In this document: positions 62,169 through 64,000 of the stretch, piece by piece | Position numbering within the stretch: the first letter of the stretch is position 1 | How the letters are laid out: each line of letters begins with the position of its first letter | Source: Yeosuana aromativorans | GTDB taxonomy: Bacteria; Bacteroidota; Bacteroidia; Flavobacteriales; Flavobacteriaceae | NCBI RefSeq assembly: GCF_014646655.1 | Contig: NZ_BMNR01000005.1 | Location: 186,001-250,000, forward strand | Direction: 5' to 3' | DNA length: 64,000 nt | Translations under genes and position numbers: made by a program | Notes under the pieces: generated by a model | Seen by the model: only the letters and a program-made list of their open reading frames with translations | Database searches by the model: none | Told to the model about the DNA's origin: nothing

Positions 62169-62171
62169 AAC

Positions 62172-63215
62172 ATGAATATTCAACGTTTAATACGACCTAC
62201 AATCAAGGCATTAAAACCATATTCATCTGCAAGAGATGAGTTTCAAGGGGTGCCAGCTGATATGGTGTTTTTGGATGCCAATGAAAATCCGTTTGAAAAT
62301 GGTGTGAACCGCTATCCAGATCCGCACCAAAACAGATTGAAATCCATTTTATCTGATATTAAAGGTATTCCAACACAAAATATGTTGCTTGGTAATGGCA
62401 GTGATGAAGTCTTGGATCTCATTTTTAGAATGTTTTGTGAGCCTAATAAGGACAACGTTATTATATTGCCTCCAACGTATGGTATGTATGAGGTATTGGC
62501 CAATTTAAATGCCATTGAAACGATTAAGGTACCATTATCTGAAAGTTTTCAACCTAAAGTTGATGCGATTTTAAACGAAACAAATGTAAATAGCAAACTG
62601 TTATTTTTATGTTCGCCAAACAACCCAACAGGAAATAGTTTTTCCACGGATGATGTAGAACGTCTTCTTAAACAGTTTCAAGGGATTGTGGTTATTGATG
62701 AAGCTTATATTGATTTTTCAAGTCAACAAAGTTGGCTTAACAGATTAGAGGAATTCCCAAATCTTATCGTCACACAAACCCTATCAAAAGCCTATGGTAT
62801 GGCAGGTATTCGTTTGGGGATATGTTATGCGTCAACTGAAATTATTGAAGTACTTAACACCATCAAACCTCCTTATAACGTTAATGAACTGACACAGCAA
62901 AAAGCCATTGAAAATCTAAATAAAAAAGAGCTGGCTGCAAATCAAATCGCTGATATTTTAAAGGAACGTGATATCTTAATAACTGAATTAAAAACCATTA
63001 GCTTTGTTTTAAAAATTTATCCATCTGATGCTAATTTCTTTTTAATACAAGTTGACGATGCCAATAAACGTTACAATCAGCTAATCAATCAAGGGATTGT
63101 CATCAGAAACAGAACCACACAACCCGGATGCAAGGATTGTTTAAGAATTACGGTTGGTACTGCTTCCGAAAACAAAAAATTAATACGTGTATTACAAGAC
63201 ATTCAAAGTAAATAG
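62172..63215 (+). CDS. hisC: Histidinol-phosphate aminotransferase
   Basis: The 347-residue PLP enzyme has [75 protein letters not shown] and [20 protein letters not shown] with the Schiff-base lysine. I chose the ATG at 62172 ([12 protein letters not shown]), the usual family start. The in-frame ATG at 62163 lies inside the repeat's right arm and would add only MTN. Confidence 0.95.
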   Translation: MNIQRLIRPTIKALKPYSSARDEFQGVPADMVFLDANENPFENGVNRYPDPHQNRLKSILSDIKGIPTQNMLLGNGSDEVLDLIFRMFCEPNKDNVIILPPTYGMYEVLANLNAIETIKVPLSESFQPKVDAILNETNVNSKLLFLCSPNNPTGNSFSTDDVERLLKQFQGIVVIDEAYIDFSSQQSWLNRLEEFPNLIVTQTLSKAYGMAGIRLGICYASTEIIEVLNTIKPPYNVNELTQQKAIENLNKKELAANQIADILKERDILITELKTISFVLKIYPSDANFFLIQVDDANKRYNQLINQGIVIRNRTTQPGCKDCLRITVGTASENKKLIRVLQDIQSK

Positions 63216-63217
63216 TT

Positions 63218-64000
63218 ATGAAAAAAGTATTGTTTATAGATCGTGACGGCACACTTATAAAAGAACCAGCGGACGAACAGATTGATTCCTTTGAAAAGTT
63301 ACAGTTTTACCCAAAGGTATTTCAGTATTTAAGTAAAATTGTCAAAGAGCTGGATTATGAATTGGTGATGGTAACTAATCAAGATGGGTTAGGAACCGAA
63401 ATTTATCCAGAAAACACCTTTTGGCCAGTCCATAACTTTATCATTAAATGCTTTGAAGATGAAGGTATTGTTTTTAGTGAACAATTGATAGACAGAACAT
63501 TTGCACGGGACAATGCCCCCACAAGAAAACCTAATACGGGGTTGCTAACAAACTATTTTTCTGATGAGTACGATTTGGAAAACTCGTTTGTAATAGGGGA
63601 TAGGTTGACCGATATTGAATTAGCTAAAAATTTAGGGGCAAAGGGAATTTACATCAATGATGAAACCCATTTAGGTGTTAATGAAATCACTGTTAAACGT
63701 GAGGAATTAAACGATTATATAGCTTTAGAAACCAATGATTGGCAAAAAATATATGCCTTTTTAAAAGCTGACGATAGAAGTGGCGGCATCATAAGAAACA
63801 CCAACGAAACCAAAATAGCCATTCAATTAAACCTTGATGGCACCGGAAAAAGTAAGATTAATACAGGCATTGCGTTCTTTGACCACATGCTGGACCAGAT
63901 TGCACGCCACGGACAATTGGATTTGACTATTAAGGTTGAAGGAGATCTAGAAGTTGATGAGCACCATACCATTGAAGATACAGCCATTGCCCTTGGGGAA
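63218..64000 (+). CDS. hisB: Bifunctional histidinol-phosphatase / imidazoleglycerol-phosphate dehydratase (3' end outside window)
   Basis: A frame from the ATG 2 bp after the hisC stop runs through the right edge for 261 codons. The N-terminal HAD phosphatase shows [20 protein letters not shown] (nucleophile D8, D10), [17 protein letters not shown] and [16 protein letters not shown]. From about 180 the dehydratase begins: [56 protein letters not shown] with the metal-binding histidines. The C-terminus lies beyond the window. Confidence 0.95.
   Translation, partial: MKKVLFIDRDGTLIKEPADEQIDSFEKLQFYPKVFQYLSKIVKELDYELVMVTNQDGLGTEIYPENTFWPVHNFIIKCFEDEGIVFSEQLIDRTFARDNAPTRKPNTGLLTNYFSDEYDLENSFVIGDRLTDIELAKNLGAKGIYINDETHLGVNEITVKREELNDYIALETNDWQKIYAFLKADDRSGGIIRNTNETKIAIQLNLDGTGKSKINTGIAFFDHMLDQIARHGQLDLTIKVEGDLEVDEHHTIEDTAIALGE

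Overview
The window looks like a chromosomal segment of a marine-type member of the Flavobacteriaceae (Bacteroidota). The DNA is AT-rich. Promoters that can be read have the Bacteroidota -7 element TAnnTTTG. Several gene arrangements are typical of the group: porX next to tsaE, a fused lpxC-fabZ, an lpxD / lpxC-fabZ / lpxA / efp / lpxD-like / sucD / fabG run, and a hisG-hisD-hisC-hisB operon. No rRNA, tRNA, CRISPR array or intact insertion sequence was seen.

Positions 1-36228 are a surface/extracellular polysaccharide locus. Almost everything from 28131 down to 1 is read on the minus strand: UDP-GlcNAc 6-dehydrogenase and C4-epimerase (together giving UDP-GalNAcA), a Wzx flippase, a PP-loop ATPase, a pyruvyl transferase, a beta-propeller transferase-like protein, several GT4 and GT2 glycosyltransferases, an EpsG-type polymerase, a hexapeptide acetyltransferase, a DUF2334 deacetylase-like protein, an initiating sugar-phosphate transferase, a PLP-fold protein and three tandem BioF2/FemAB-like acyltransferases (the third is cut by the window edge). 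Read the other way from 29204 are an aminotransferase, a membrane UDP-sugar 4,6-dehydratase, Wza and Wzc. A PHP-type tyrosine phosphatase converges on wzc. Precursor synthesis, assembly, polymerisation, export and phospho-control are therefore all present.

The locus is broken by a gene-poor island at 5518-8920 and by oppositely oriented genes up to 13505. The island is a mosaic of short palindromic repeat families, 7-bp and 8-bp microsatellites and partial copies of itself. A small GIY-YIG nuclease gene at 7733-8026 is bracketed by inverted copies of one palindrome family. The same families recur around 27 kb and 28.3-28.7 kb, and another family fills the hisD-hisC gap. This nuclease-palindrome association is the most promising candidate for an undescribed mobile or repeat-maintenance system here.

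From 36 kb the window is mostly core metabolism: aroB, proline dehydrogenase, a second short dehydratase and a second initiating sugar transferase, alanine dehydrogenase, an outer-membrane beta-barrel receptor, tsaE, porX (type IX secretion control), an HD phosphohydrolase, the lipid A / EF-P / sucD / fabG run, a VWA membrane protein, a prohibitin-like protein and a secreted thioredoxin-like protein. The his operon starts at 59942. It is preceded by a readable transcription attenuator: an 18-residue leader peptide with four consecutive His codons, an antiterminator segment and an intrinsic terminator. hisB runs off the right edge.
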